A stretch of 64,000 nt of DNA from Asaia bogorensis (GCA_945889625.1 CAMDCE010000001.1:231920-295919); one strand, 5' to 3'. Positions 50,505 through 59,730 are shown, counted from the first letter of the stretch. The notes: generated by a model not told the origin, from the letters alone. A program made the numbers and translations.

Positions 50505-53500
50505 ATGATGGCGGAACCAACCGTCCTGGCGCTGTCGCTGGCCTATCTCGGCCTGCTCTTCGCCGTGGCCTATTTCGGCGACCGCCATGCGCGCAGCTGG
50601 TCGGCGAGCTCGGTTGCGCCTGCCGTCTATGGCCTGTCGCTGGCCATCTACTGCACATCCTGGACCTTCTACGGCGCGGTCGGCCGCGCCGCGACCTCGG
50701 GCATCGACTTCATCCTGATCTATACCGGCCCGGCGCTGGTGGTGATCGTGGGCTACCCGATGCTGCGCAAGATGGTGCGGCTCGCCAAGCAGCACAACGT
50801 GACCTCGATCGCCGACTTCCTCGCTTCGCGCTACGGCAAGAGCCGCGTCGTCGGCGTCACCGCCACGCTGTTCGCCACGGTGGGCGTGCTGCCCTACATC
50901 GCGCTGCAGCTCCAGGCGGTGTCGTCGACCTTCAAGACCATCGCCGCGCCCACGCCGGTCGCGGGCAGTCTGTCGGGTGTGGTCCACACCGATACGTCGC
51001 TAATCGTCGCGGCCCTGATGGCTTTGTTCACCATCCTGTTCGGCGTGCGCCACGTGCAGGCCTCCGAGCAGCACCGCGGCATGATGCTGGCTATTGCCTT
51101 CGAATCGGTGGTCAAGCTGCTCGCCCTGCTGACCGTCGGGCCGTTCGTGCTGTTCGTGCTGTTCGACGGCCCCGCCGACCTGCTGGCCCAGGTCGAGGCC
51201 GCGCCGGCCGTGGCCGAAAAGATCGCGCGCGAGGGCTCGCCGCTCACCTGGGTGGTGATGACGCTGCTCTCGGCGATGGCCTTTCTCTGCCTGCCGCGCC
51301 AGTTCCACGTCGCGGTGGTCGAGCACGGCCATCCGACGAGCCTCAGGACGGCGCGCTGGCTGTTCCCGACCTACCTCGTCCTGATCAATCTCTTCGTCGT
51401 GCCGATTGCTGCCGGCGGACTGCTGCTGCTCGGATCGCAGACCAGCCCGGATCTTTATGTCCTTCAGTTGCCGCTCAGCCATGGCGCGAGCTGGCTGTCG
51501 GCCTTCGTCTTCATCGGCGGGCTGTCGGCTGCGACCTCGATGGTGATCGTGGCCTGCATGGCACTGTCCGGTATGATCGGCAACGAGCTGGTCATGCCCT
51601 ACCTGCTGCGCCGCCAAGCGGGCGTGCATCGCGACATGGGTCCGCTGGTGGTGTTCGTGCGCCGCGCCGCCGTGGTGCTGATCCTGATGGCGGGCTACGC
51701 CTACGAGCGCATCATTTCGGGCTATCTGCCGCTCGCCTCGATCGGCCTGATCTCCTTCTGCGCCGTCGCCAATTTCGCGCCGGGCGTCGTGCTCGGTCTC
51801 TACTGGAAGCGTGCCCATCGCTATGGCGTCGTGGCAGGCCTGGCCGGAGGCTTCGTGGTCTGGCTCTACGCACTCCTGCTGCCGACCCTGCGCCAGAGCA
51901 CGGGAGGCGGCCAGGTGGCCCCGCTCAAGCCCTACCTGCCGGCGCCGCTCGCCGAGCTCGATCCGGTCGGCCAGGGCTTCGTCGTCGGCATCCTGGTCAA
52001 CGCGTTTCTCCTGGTCTGCGTCTCGCTGGTGGTGCGCGCCAGGGGCTCCGACGCCGAGCAGGCCGACGCCTTCGTCATGGGCGCCGAGCCGGAGCAGCCG
52101 CAGCGGCAGGCGCCGGCCGACGCCGCGCGCATCGACGAACTGCGCGAGCTGCTGGCGCGCTTCGTCGGTGCCGATCGCGCCGTGCGCGCGCTGTCCGGCG
52201 ATCGCCTGTCGATCGAGGTGGCGCTCATCCGGACGGAGCGGATGCTGTCGGGCACTCTGGGCGCCGCCTCGGCCCGCGTCATCGTCGCCGCCTTCGGCCG
52301 GCGCGGCCGGCTCTTGCCCCGGAGCGCGCGCGCCCTGATCGACGAGGCGTCCGAGGCGATCCGCTACAACTACGAGATCCTGCGCAACACGCTCGACCAT
52401 GTCGGCATGGGGATCGCCGCCTTCGACCGCGATGGCCGCCTGGAGATCTTCAACGACCGCTTCACCACGCTGCTATCGCTCGACGACGATTCGGTGGCGG
52501 TCGGCGCCTCGCCGCTGCAGTTCGGTGCGACAGCCGATGTCGCGGCCCTGCTTCGCCGGCCCGAGAGCCCGCAGACACACGAGATCGCCACCCGTGAAGG
52601 CCGCGTCATCGAGCTGCGGCTGGATCCGCTGCCCGGCCACGGCTTCGTCGCCACCTGCAACGACGTGACGGCGCGCGTGCATACCGCCGAGGCGCTGCGC
52701 GAAAGCGACCGCCAGCTTCGCCAATCCGCCGAGACCCTGGAGCATCGCGTGACCGAGCGCACGGCCGAGCTGGAGGCCAGCCGCGCCGAGGCGGAGGCCG
52801 CCAATCTCGGCAAGACCCGCTTCATCGCCGCCGCCAGCCACGATCTGCTGCAGCCGCTGCACGCCGCGCGCCTGTTCACCGCGGCGATGATGGACCGCGA
52901 TCCCGGCAACGATCTCGGCGGCAAGATCGACACCAGCCTGGGCGCCGTCGAATCGCTGCTCGACGCTCTCCTCGACATCTCCAAGCTCGATGCCGGCGCC
53001 TTCCGGCCGGAGAAGCGGCCGTTCGCGCTGCAGCCGATGTTCGACTCGCTGGCGACGGCCTTCGCGCCTGTCGCGGCCCGCCGCGGTGTCGAGCTCGTGG
53101 TGGTGCCGACCCGGGCCTTCGTGTCGACCGATCCCGCCTTCCTGCGCCGCATCCTGCAGAACCTGCTCAGCAATGCGCTGCGCTACGGACGCGCCGAGGG
53201 CCGCGTGCCGCGCGTGCTGCTGGGCTGCCGGCGGGTCATGGACGAGGGGGGCGAGGCGCTGCGCATCGAAGTGAAGGACAACGGCCCCGGCATCGCGGCC
53301 GACAAGCAGACGATCATCTTCGACGAGTTCGTGCGCCTGCAGCCCGAGGACGACCAGCCGCGCGAGGAGCGCGGGTTGGGCCTTGGCCTCGCCATCGTCG
53401 AGCGCGTCGCGCGCATGCTGGAGCTCCCGGTGCGGCTCGCCTCCGCACCGGGGCGGGGCTCGACCTTCTCGGTGGTCGTGCCGTGCGTGCCGACCGTCGT

Positions 53501-53939
53501 GGCGGCACCGATCGTGCCGGCCGTGGCGCAGCCCATGCTCTCGATCGAGGCCGAGAGCTTCGTGCTCTGCATCGACAACGAGGCGCGGGTGCGCGAAGCG
53601 ATGGCGATCCTGCTGCGCGGCTGGGGTTGCCGCGTCGCGACCGCGGCCTCGCAAGCCGAAGCGCTCGACAGGGTGGTCGAGGCCGGCCGCCTGCCCGATC
53701 TGATACTGGCCGACCTGCATCTCGACGAGGGACCGGACGGCCTCGAAGTCGTCGAGGCGCTGCGCCGCACCTGGGGCCGCGCCGTCGCGGCGGCGCTGGT
53801 GACGGCTGATCGCGACCCGACGCTGCGCGTGCGGGCGCGGACACGGCGGGTCGAATTGCTGCACAAGCCGGTGAAGCCGGCATCGCTGCGCGCGCTGCTG
53901 CGGCTGCGTGGCGCGAGCGTGGGTCGGCTTACGGCCTGA
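50505..53939 (+). CDS. SLC5-fused hybrid sensor histidine kinase (CrbS/MxtR-like)
   Basis: 1144 residues. About 1-515: sodium:solute symporter domain with twelve to thirteen helices (YCTSWTFYGAVGRAATSG, RHVQASEQHRGMMLAIAFES). About 540-620: STAC-like linker. About 630-740: PAS. Then coiled coil, His box ASHDLLQPLHAARL near 778, N box NLLSNALRYG near 888, DNGPGIA and GLGLGLAIV, and a C-terminal receiver with Asp near 1068 in LILADLHL. CrbS-type kinases control acetate use through a LuxR-type partner, which lies convergently next door. The stop lies in a tandem repeat. Confidence 0.9.
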   Translation: MMAEPTVLALSLAYLGLLFAVAYFGDRHARSWSASSVAPAVYGLSLAIYCTSWTFYGAVGRAATSGIDFILIYTGPALVVIVGYPMLRKMVRLAKQHNVTSIADFLASRYGKSRVVGVTATLFATVGVLPYIALQLQAVSSTFKTIAAPTPVAGSLSGVVHTDTSLIVAALMALFTILFGVRHVQASEQHRGMMLAIAFESVVKLLALLTVGPFVLFVLFDGPADLLAQVEAAPAVAEKIAREGSPLTWVVMTLLSAMAFLCLPRQFHVAVVEHGHPTSLRTARWLFPTYLVLINLFVVPIAAGGLLLLGSQTSPDLYVLQLPLSHGASWLSAFVFIGGLSAATSMVIVACMALSGMIGNELVMPYLLRRQAGVHRDMGPLVVFVRRAAVVLILMAGYAYERIISGYLPLASIGLISFCAVANFAPGVVLGLYWKRAHRYGVVAGLAGGFVVWLYALLLPTLRQSTGGGQVAPLKPYLPAPLAELDPVGQGFVVGILVNAFLLVCVSLVVRARGSDAEQADAFVMGAEPEQPQRQAPADAARIDELRELLARFVGADRAVRALSGDRLSIEVALIRTERMLSGTLGAASARVIVAAFGRRGRLLPRSARALIDEASEAIRYNYEILRNTLDHVGMGIAAFDRDGRLEIFNDRFTTLLSLDDDSVAVGASPLQFGATADVAALLRRPESPQTHEIATREGRVIELRLDPLPGHGFVATCNDVTARVHTAEALRESDRQLRQSAETLEHRVTERTAELEASRAEAEAANLGKTRFIAAASHDLLQPLHAARLFTAAMMDRDPGNDLGGKIDTSLGAVESLLDALLDISKLDAGAFRPEKRPFALQPMFDSLATAFAPVAARRGVELVVVPTRAFVSTDPAFLRRILQNLLSNALRYGRAEGRVPRVLLGCRRVMDEGGEALRIEVKDNGPGIAADKQTIIFDEFVRLQPEDDQPREERGLGLGLAIVERVARMLELPVRLASAPGRGSTFSVVVPCVPTVVAAPIVPAVAQPMLSIEAESFVLCIDNEARVREAMAILLRGWGCRVATAASQAEALDRVVEAGRLPDLILADLHLDEGPDGLEVVEALRRTWGRAVAAALVTADRDPTLRVRARTRRVELLHKPVKPASLRALLRLRGASVGRLTA

Positions 53940-53994
53940 CAGGTCGGGCCGGCTTACGGCCTGACAGGTCGGGCCGGCTTACGGCCTGACAGGT
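53926..53994. repeat. 25-base tandem repeat carrying both stop codons
   Basis: Copies start at 53926, 53951 and 53976 (GGCTTACGGCCTGACAGGT plus CGGGCC), 2.8 units of 25 bases. The first holds the TGA of the kinase and the last the TAA of the convergent response regulator. Each unit contains a stop for both strands. Confidence 0.85.
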
Positions 53995-54620
53995 TCGACG
54001 GCGGGAATCGCGAGGTCGCGCGCCTCGATCACCGCCTGGGTGCGCGAGCGTACGCCTAATTTGCGCAGGATGACTGTTACATGGGCCTTAACGGTCGCCT
54101 CGCCGACGCCGAGTTTGTGGGCGATCTGCTTGTTCTGGTCGCCCTGGACCATGAGGGCGAGCACGCGCCATTGCTGGGGTGTGAGTTGCGCCGCGCGCTG
54201 GGCGAAGGAGTCGACCGGGCCCGACTCGGGCGGCGCGAAGATCTCGCCGGCCAGCACGGCGCGCACGATGCTGGCGATCTCTTCGAGCGGGGCCGACTTG
54301 TCGATGTAGGCCGAGGCGCCAAACTCGTAGGCACGGCGGATGACGGTCGGTTCTCGCGCCGCCGACACGATGATGATCGGTACGGCCGGGTGATCGGAAC
54401 GCAGCAGGGCAAGGCCGGTGAGGCCGTCCATGCCCGGCATGTCGAGGTCGAGCAGCAGCGCGTCGACCTCCGGTTGGCGCTCCAGCTCGACCTGGACCTC
54501 GGCCAGCGTGGCCGCCATGGCGATCTCTGCGCCGCCGAACGCCTGGCCGAGCGCCGAGCCCAGCGCATCGCGCACCATGGGATGATCGTCGGCGATCAGG
54601 AAGGACGGACTTTCCACCAT
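53979..54620 (-). CDS. LuxR/NarL-type response regulator (CrbR/ErdR-like)
   Basis: 213 residues. Receiver domain: FLIADDHPMVRDAL acidic pair, phosphoacceptor Asp in LLLDLDMPGMDG, SAAREP and the Lys in YIDKSA. GerE helix-turn-helix: LTPQQWRVLALMVQGDQNKQIAHKLGVGEATVKAHVTVILRKLGV. It probably receives phosphate from the adjacent SLC5 kinase and activates acetate-uptake genes. The ATG at 54620 is preferred; a TTG at 54656 would overlap the upstream stop and add 12 residues. Confidence 0.88.
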   Translation of the reverse strand: MVESPSFLIADDHPMVRDALGSALGQAFGGAEIAMAATLAEVQVELERQPEVDALLLDLDMPGMDGLTGLALLRSDHPAVPIIIVSAAREPTVIRRAYEFGASAYIDKSAPLEEIASIVRAVLAGEIFAPPESGPVDSFAQRAAQLTPQQWRVLALMVQGDQNKQIAHKLGVGEATVKAHVTVILRKLGVRSRTQAVIEARDLAIPAVEPVRP

Positions 54621-54652
54621 CGCCGGAGCTTGGACTTCGCCACGGAGGGCGG

Positions 54653-56110
54653 TCAAGACGCGGGCCCAAGCGGCCGGTTGGTCAGGGCCTCTCGCACCAG
54701 CTCCGGTGTCCCCGAGGCAACGGCAAGTGCGTTCCGCAACCTCGCAGCGCCGCTCCGGCCAAGCCGCTTGGGGTCGACCCCATTGCCTGGAATGCGACCG
54801 GCGGCGATATCCACAAGTTGTTGATCGAGGATAGCTTCGACGATGATGCCGCGGGCTTCGCTAAGCGACAGCGCGGCATCCTTCGGAAGTGCGCCTTTCT
54901 CCACGGCATCGGCAAGGCGAGTATCGGTTGCGGTCGCCGCCGATCCCCAGGCCAGCGCCACCACCCGCGCGCCGGCGACGATCGGAAAGAGGCCGTACAT
55001 CTTGAGGTCGATCCGGCCTTGGCGCGTGCGCAACCGGCCGATCAAGTCGGTCGCGCTCGGCACCTCCTGGCTCGCCGCGGCGAGCAGGCGCAGGAAGGCG
55101 GGCGATCTGCCGGCGGCGCGTACTGCGTGCTCGCGAAGTGAGCCGGCAAGGCGGTGTTCGCCGAGTACCCCAACGAAGTCGTAGAAGATGTCTGTGCCCA
55201 ACAGCGCTTCTGGCTGAGGCCTCGCAATCCACGAGTCGATCAGCGCATTCCAATCGGCAAGCGAATGGCGATAGGCGGGACTCCTCGCCATGATGCCGCC
55301 CTTGCAATAGGGCACGCCTGCTTCGTCGAGCAATCGATTGAGGCGTTCGGCGAATTCGCCAAACCAGACGTCGTCGGCAGCGCCGCCCTCGTGGACCAAC
55401 GCATTATCCTGATCCGGCGCCAGCAACGACTCGCCGCGCCCGGCCGATCCCAGTACCAGCAGGCACCACGGAGCAGGCGCCCGGCCTCGTCCCGCCGACA
55501 TCATTTCAGCCAATGCCAATTCGCCCGCGCGGGCGGTGAGGTCACGCGTGATTCCCGCGACGACGGCCGACGCTTGCGTTGCACTGACATCTTCCTTGCG
55601 AAGCGCATTGACCAGTGCCGGAAGCCTGTCATGGATCGCACGCAGGCTTGGTCCGTTGGCAGCGTGCGCAATCTCGTCGCCGAGTGTCAGGGCAAGCGAG
55701 GCGCGTTGTTTCAGAAGCGCACCGGAAGTCAGCATGCCGATCGGTCGATCGTCGTTGTCGACCACCGGCAGGTGCCGCACGCCGAGACGCGCCATGCGGG
55801 CCAGAGCGCGATAGACGGGTGCATCTGCCTCGATGGCGTGCACGGGCGTGGTCATTGCCGCTGAAACCGGCTCCGCGAGGCCGGATCTGCCTGCGACCAG
55901 CCGCAGCACGTCATGCTCCGTCAGGATGCCGCGCAACTTGCCGGCGTCATCGAGGACAATCACCGAGCTTATGCGTTGCTCGGTCATCAGGATCGCGGCC
56001 TCGACGATCGGCCGCGCCGCGTCGATCGTCATGACCGGCGTCGTCATCAGCTCGCTGACGCGATGTCTGTAGGGGAACGAATCGAGCCGTTCGAGGGCGG
56101 TGGTGTCCAT
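54653..56110 (-). CDS. DUF294 nucleotidyltransferase-like protein with CBS pair
   Basis: 485 residues. Residues about 10-130 form two CBS domains (MTTPVMTIDAARPIVEAAILMTEQRISSVIVLDDAGKLRGILTEHDVLR; MTTPVHAIEADAPVYRALARMARLGVRHLPVVD). Then a GlnD-like DUF294 nucleotidyltransferase (LVLGSAGRGESLLAPDQDNALV) and its C-terminal helical domain. The GSxGR and DxD-like DQD residues are kept. This protein type accompanies actP/acs genes in many genomes and may sense adenine nucleotides through CBS. It lies 4 bases from the exonuclease gene in the same operon. Confidence 0.9.
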   Translation of the reverse strand: MDTTALERLDSFPYRHRVSELMTTPVMTIDAARPIVEAAILMTEQRISSVIVLDDAGKLRGILTEHDVLRLVAGRSGLAEPVSAAMTTPVHAIEADAPVYRALARMARLGVRHLPVVDNDDRPIGMLTSGALLKQRASLALTLGDEIAHAANGPSLRAIHDRLPALVNALRKEDVSATQASAVVAGITRDLTARAGELALAEMMSAGRGRAPAPWCLLVLGSAGRGESLLAPDQDNALVHEGGAADDVWFGEFAERLNRLLDEAGVPYCKGGIMARSPAYRHSLADWNALIDSWIARPQPEALLGTDIFYDFVGVLGEHRLAGSLREHAVRAAGRSPAFLRLLAAASQEVPSATDLIGRLRTRQGRIDLKMYGLFPIVAGARVVALAWGSAATATDTRLADAVEKGALPKDAALSLSEARGIIVEAILDQQLVDIAAGRIPGNGVDPKRLGRSGAARLRNALAVASGTPELVREALTNRPLGPAS

Positions 56111-56114
56111 CGCT

Positions 56115-56777
56115 TCACGGCCGCGGTGCGCGATGGGCAGCCGCTATGCCGCCGTATGTGCCCCGTCCCTGACCGATCAGGCGGTGCGCCAGGGCGACAA
56201 AAAGATCGGCGGCCATGCGCGCGTCGCCCGACGCGGTATGGCGGTGCCCGCGGCGCTCGACGCCGAGGCGGCCGAGCAGATCGCCGAGATCGAGATGCTC
56301 GGGAGCGTAGCCAGCCGCGGCCGCGAGGCTCGCCGTATCGAAGCTCGGCGGCTCGTGCCAAGGCTGCCGAACGCGTGCTGCCTCGCGGCCGAGAACGGCA
56401 AGGTCGAAGCCGATGAAGTGGCCGACCACGACGGCTCCCGCGAGGCTTCCGGCAATCCGTCCGAAAGCCTCGACGAACGACGGCGCGCCGGCGAGCTGTG
56501 CCTGACCGATGCCATGGATCGCGGTGGCGCGCGCCGGGACTTCGACACCGGGATCGATCAGAAGGTCGAGGTCCGGCTGTTCGGCGACGCGCAGGCCTTC
56601 GTCGATGCGGATCGCGGCGAAGGAGACGATGCGATCGCGACGGGGGTCGAGGCCGGTCGTTTCGCAGTCGATCGCGACCATCGGCAGTCGTTCGAGAGGA
56701 GTGTGGACGGGGCCGTTCCAGCGTCCGTGCGGCGCCGGGCGGCGCAGGTAGCGGCCGAAGATCTCGGCGATGCTCAC
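56115..56777 (-). CDS. DnaQ-like 3'-5' exonuclease
   Basis: 220 residues of the DEDDh exonuclease superfamily. ExoI AIDCETTGLDP, ExoII VVVGHFIGFDLAVL and ExoIII HRHTASGDARMAADLF are present, with the His five residues before the last Asp. ExoII has GHF where most have GHN. It is a stand-alone proofreading-type domain, not DNA polymerase epsilon in the replication sense. Genes like this follow the DUF294 gene in acetate-type loci; the biological link is unknown. ATGA overlap with the gene upstream. Confidence 0.88.
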   Translation of the reverse strand: MSIAEIFGRYLRRPAPHGRWNGPVHTPLERLPMVAIDCETTGLDPRRDRIVSFAAIRIDEGLRVAEQPDLDLLIDPGVEVPARATAIHGIGQAQLAGAPSFVEAFGRIAGSLAGAVVVGHFIGFDLAVLGREAARVRQPWHEPPSFDTASLAAAAGYAPEHLDLGDLLGRLGVERRGHRHTASGDARMAADLFVALAHRLIGQGRGTYGGIAAAHRAPRP

Positions 56778-57382
56778 TGCGGCGGCGCGACGAGCTCGTC
56801 GCGAAGCGGCGCCACGACCAGCAAACGGCGCAGGCGATCGTTGAAGGCGATCAGGCCGAAGGCAAAGGCGTTGGACAGGACCGTGCGGCTCTCGACGGGA
56901 TCGCGCGGCACAAATGGAAGAGTGTCGAAGACCATGGAGCCGGTCGCCGTGGCGTCAGCCTGTGGATCGACTAGCCCGATCGGCCGGCTCGCCAGGCGTG
57001 TTCGCAACGCAGCGATCTCGGATTCCCACCCTTGAAGACGGTGATCGGGCGCCGGATGGCCGGCGAGGATTGTCGCATAGAGATTGCCGAAGTAGGCATC
57101 GAGCACGGCGCGTGGCGTGCCGGCGGCCAGCAGATGCGCATGCGCGAGCCCGATCATATCGGCCAGAATGGCGGCGAATCCATCCCAGCGGGACACCGCC
57201 ATCTTGGCCTGGAAGCGTGGGTCGCCGAAGGCCTGGGCGCTCAGGCTGCCGAGTTCGTTGCGCACGAACTCGACCACCGAGCGTTGCGCGAGATAGGCCG
57301 CCTCATCCTCGAGGAATTGCTGCAGCGCAGCAAGGTCTCGAACCTTGGGCTTGGGCAGGAATGGCTTGAGAAAAGACAGCAT
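56774..57382 (-). CDS. conserved protein of unknown function in the acetate-type locus
   Basis: 202 residues, no signal peptide or membrane helix. The start at 57382 opens MLSFLKPFLPKPKVRDLAALQQFLEDEAAYLAQRSVVEFVRNELG, mainly helical; later WDGFAAILADMIGLAHAHL and a terminal NAFAFGLIAFNDRLRRLLV. It is first of four genes (this, exonuclease, DUF294, response regulator) joined by overlaps or tiny gaps. I recognise it only as a neighbour type of actP-like loci, not as a named family. The longer ORF covers the promoter region and is not credible. Confidence 0.75.
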   Translation of the reverse strand: MLSFLKPFLPKPKVRDLAALQQFLEDEAAYLAQRSVVEFVRNELGSLSAQAFGDPRFQAKMAVSRWDGFAAILADMIGLAHAHLLAAGTPRAVLDAYFGNLYATILAGHPAPDHRLQGWESEIAALRTRLASRPIGLVDPQADATATGSMVFDTLPFVPRDPVESRTVLSNAFAFGLIAFNDRLRRLLVVAPLRDELVAPPQ

Positions 57383-57464
57383 CGCGAGGTCGGGCCTTCG
57401 ACTTTGGTCTGATTGTGGCGGTGGTTGGGCACACCGTACTCTCCACAGATCAAGACGTTGGGAA

Positions 57465-57481
57465 CGCCGTATCACGGCGTC
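57465..57481. promoter_or_regulatory. palindrome in the divergent control region
   Basis: Perfect inverted repeat ACGCCGT-ATC-ACGGCGT in the 226-base gap between the divergent regulator operon and the DUF4212-symporter operon. It is a plausible activator site, possibly for the LuxR-type regulator. The rest of the gap shows no clear gene. Confidence 0.4.
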
Positions 57482-57608
57482 CAGGGGGAGGACAAAGCAG
57501 AGCATGCGCTGCGAGTCCACAATTCGCGCAATCACACCGGTCGCTCCGGCGCTTCGATGCGTGTCCCCACAGCACCGCACAACGAACGATTGAGGAGGAG
57601 CAACGGGC

Positions 57609-57875
57609 ATGGCTGCAAAACTCGACGCTGCACAGATGCAGAAATACTGGAGCAAAACCTCGCGGCTGATGTGGACCATCTTCATCTTGTGGATCGTCTT
57701 CAGCTTCGTCATCCCGCTGCTTGCGGTCCAGCTCAATACCATCAAAATCCTGGGCTTCCCGCTCGGGTTCTACATGTCGGCGCAGGGATCTCTGATCGCC
57801 TTCGTCGTCCTGTGCGTCTGGAATGCGATTTCTCAGAACAAGATCGACGAAGAATTCGGCGTCCAAGAAGACTGA
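57609..57875 (+). CDS. DUF4212 small membrane protein, symporter partner
   Basis: 88 residues with two membrane helices (MWTIFILWIVFSFVIPLLAV and GFYMSAQGSLIAFVVLCVW). It matches the DUF4212 pattern YWSKTSRLMWTIFILW...GFPLGFYMSAQGS. These proteins are encoded just upstream of a VC_2705-type sodium:solute symporter and are thought to be its small subunit. GGAGGAGCAACGGGC precedes the ATG, and the symporter follows after 17 bases. Confidence 0.92.
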   Translation: MAAKLDAAQMQKYWSKTSRLMWTIFILWIVFSFVIPLLAVQLNTIKILGFPLGFYMSAQGSLIAFVVLCVWNAISQNKIDEEFGVQED

Positions 57876-57892
57876 CGTGGGGGAGATGAACA

Positions 57893-59707
57893 ATGGCTTC
57901 TGACACCAAGATCAACTCCCCGGGCGCCGGCTTCCTCGGCAACCTCGGGAAAATTTACCTCGGATACACCGGCGGGTTCATCGTCTTCACGCTGATCCTC
58001 GCCGTTCTCGAGCAGATGGGTGTGCCGAACAAGGTCATCGGCTACTGCTTCGTGATCCTGACGATCGGCGTCTATGCCTACATCGGGATTTTGTCGCGAA
58101 CGATGGACCTGTCGGAATACTACGTCGCCGGCCGCAAGGTGCCGGCGCTGTACAACGGCATGGCCACCGGCGCCGACTGGATGAGCGCCGCCTCCTTCAT
58201 CTCGATGGCGGGCGGCCTCTATCTCGGCGGCTACAATGCCCTCGGTTACGTACTGGGCTGGACCGGCGGCTACGTGCTGGTCGGCATCCTGCTCGCGCCC
58301 TACCTTCGCAAGTTCGGCCAGTTCACCGTGCCCGATTTCCTCGGCACGCGCTACGAGGGCAACGGTGCCCGGCTGTGCGGTGTCCTCGTGCTGTTCTGTG
58401 CGTCGTTCACCTACATCGTCGCGCAGTGCTTCGGCATCGGCATCATCACCTCGCGCTTCCTTGGCATCCCCTTCGAGGTCGCGATCTTCGTCGGCTTGCT
58501 CGGCATCCTGGTGTGCTCGATGCTGGGCGGCATGCGGGCGGTGACCTGGACCCAGGTGGCCCAGTACATCATCCTGATCATCTCCTACCTCGTGCCGGTG
58601 ATCTGGCTGTCGACGCAGAAATACGGCATCCCGATCCCCGAACTGACCTACGGCCAGGCGCTCGACCAGATCGCCGTGCTTGAGCAGAAACTCGGCATCG
58701 TCAAGGCACACGTCTCGGCCTTCACCGACGCCAAGGGACAGTTCAGCTGGACGGAGTTCAACAACTTCTGGGCCCTGGTGCTCTGCCTGATGATCGGAAC
58801 GGCCTCGCTGCCGCACATCCTGATGCGCTACTTCACGACGCCCAGCGTCCGTGAGGCGCGCACATCGGTCGCCTGGTCGATCTTCTTCATCTTCCTGCTC
58901 TACTTCACGGCGCCGGCCTATGCCGCCTTCGCGAAGGTCGAGGTCTACCAGAACGTGATCGGCCAGCCGATCGCCAACCTCCCGGCATGGGTGCAAAACT
59001 GGTCCCAGGTCGGCGGCCTGCTGACCATCAGGGACGCCAATAACGACGGCATCCTGCAGCTCGCCGAGTTCGTCATCAACCAGGACATCATCGTGCTGTC
59101 GATGCCGGAGATCGCCGGCCTGCCGTACGTGGTGTCGGGGCTGGTGGCGGCCGGCGGCCTGGCCGCGGCGCTTTCCACCGCGGACGGTTTGCTGCTCGCC
59201 ATCGCCAACGCACTGAGCCACGACGTCTACTACAAGATGATCGATCCGAAGGCCTCGACGGCGCGCCGGCTTTTCGTCGCACGCGCCTTGCTGGTCGCCG
59301 TGGCGCTCGTCGCGGCGGCGGTGGCGGGTACGCGGCCCTCGGGCATCATCCAGATGGTGGCGTGGGCGTTCTCGCTGGCTGCGGCCGGCCTGTTCGCCCC
59401 GCTGGTGCTCGGCATCTGGTGGAAGCGCACGACCAAGATCGGCGCCATCACCGGCATGTTAAGCGGCTTCGGGGTCTGTCTCTTCTACCTGGTGATGACC
59501 CGCTATGCGCCGGGCGACTTCAAGGCGATCTTCGGAACCGACCTGTGGTTCGGTATCCGTAACATCTCCTCGGCGGTGTTCGGACTGCCAGTGGCGTTCG
59601 CGGTGACCTACGTGGTCAGCCTCATGACCCCCGAGCCTTCGAAGGAGATGCAGGCCTTCGTGGACTCGATCCGCACGCCCGGCGGCGCCGTGGCGGCCCA
59701 CACCTAG
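57893..59707 (+). CDS. sodium:solute symporter, acetate/ActP-like (VC_2705 type)
   Basis: 604 residues with about thirteen helices. SSS signatures: YYVAGRKVPALYNGMATGADWMSAASFISMAGGLYLGGY and GGMRAVTWTQVAQYIILI, then DGLLLAIANALSHDVYYK. Two soluble inserts carry EF-hand-like loops: a canonical DANNDGILQLAEF near residue 381 and a degenerate DAKGQFSWTEF near 278. The first fits all calcium-ligand positions of the EF-hand loop. It probably takes up acetate or a similar monocarboxylate under the kinase/regulator next door. Confidence 0.9.
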   Translation: MASDTKINSPGAGFLGNLGKIYLGYTGGFIVFTLILAVLEQMGVPNKVIGYCFVILTIGVYAYIGILSRTMDLSEYYVAGRKVPALYNGMATGADWMSAASFISMAGGLYLGGYNALGYVLGWTGGYVLVGILLAPYLRKFGQFTVPDFLGTRYEGNGARLCGVLVLFCASFTYIVAQCFGIGIITSRFLGIPFEVAIFVGLLGILVCSMLGGMRAVTWTQVAQYIILIISYLVPVIWLSTQKYGIPIPELTYGQALDQIAVLEQKLGIVKAHVSAFTDAKGQFSWTEFNNFWALVLCLMIGTASLPHILMRYFTTPSVREARTSVAWSIFFIFLLYFTAPAYAAFAKVEVYQNVIGQPIANLPAWVQNWSQVGGLLTIRDANNDGILQLAEFVINQDIIVLSMPEIAGLPYVVSGLVAAGGLAAALSTADGLLLAIANALSHDVYYKMIDPKASTARRLFVARALLVAVALVAAAVAGTRPSGIIQMVAWAFSLAAAGLFAPLVLGIWWKRTTKIGAITGMLSGFGVCLFYLVMTRYAPGDFKAIFGTDLWFGIRNISSAVFGLPVAFAVTYVVSLMTPEPSKEMQAFVDSIRTPGGAVAAHT

Positions 59708-59730
59708 TCGGGCAGAACCTTTCGACCGGG

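Noticed and set aside
53926-53994. CRISPR-like repeats
   Set aside because: The units are directly adjacent with no spacers and overlap two stop codons, so they are a plain tandem duplication.
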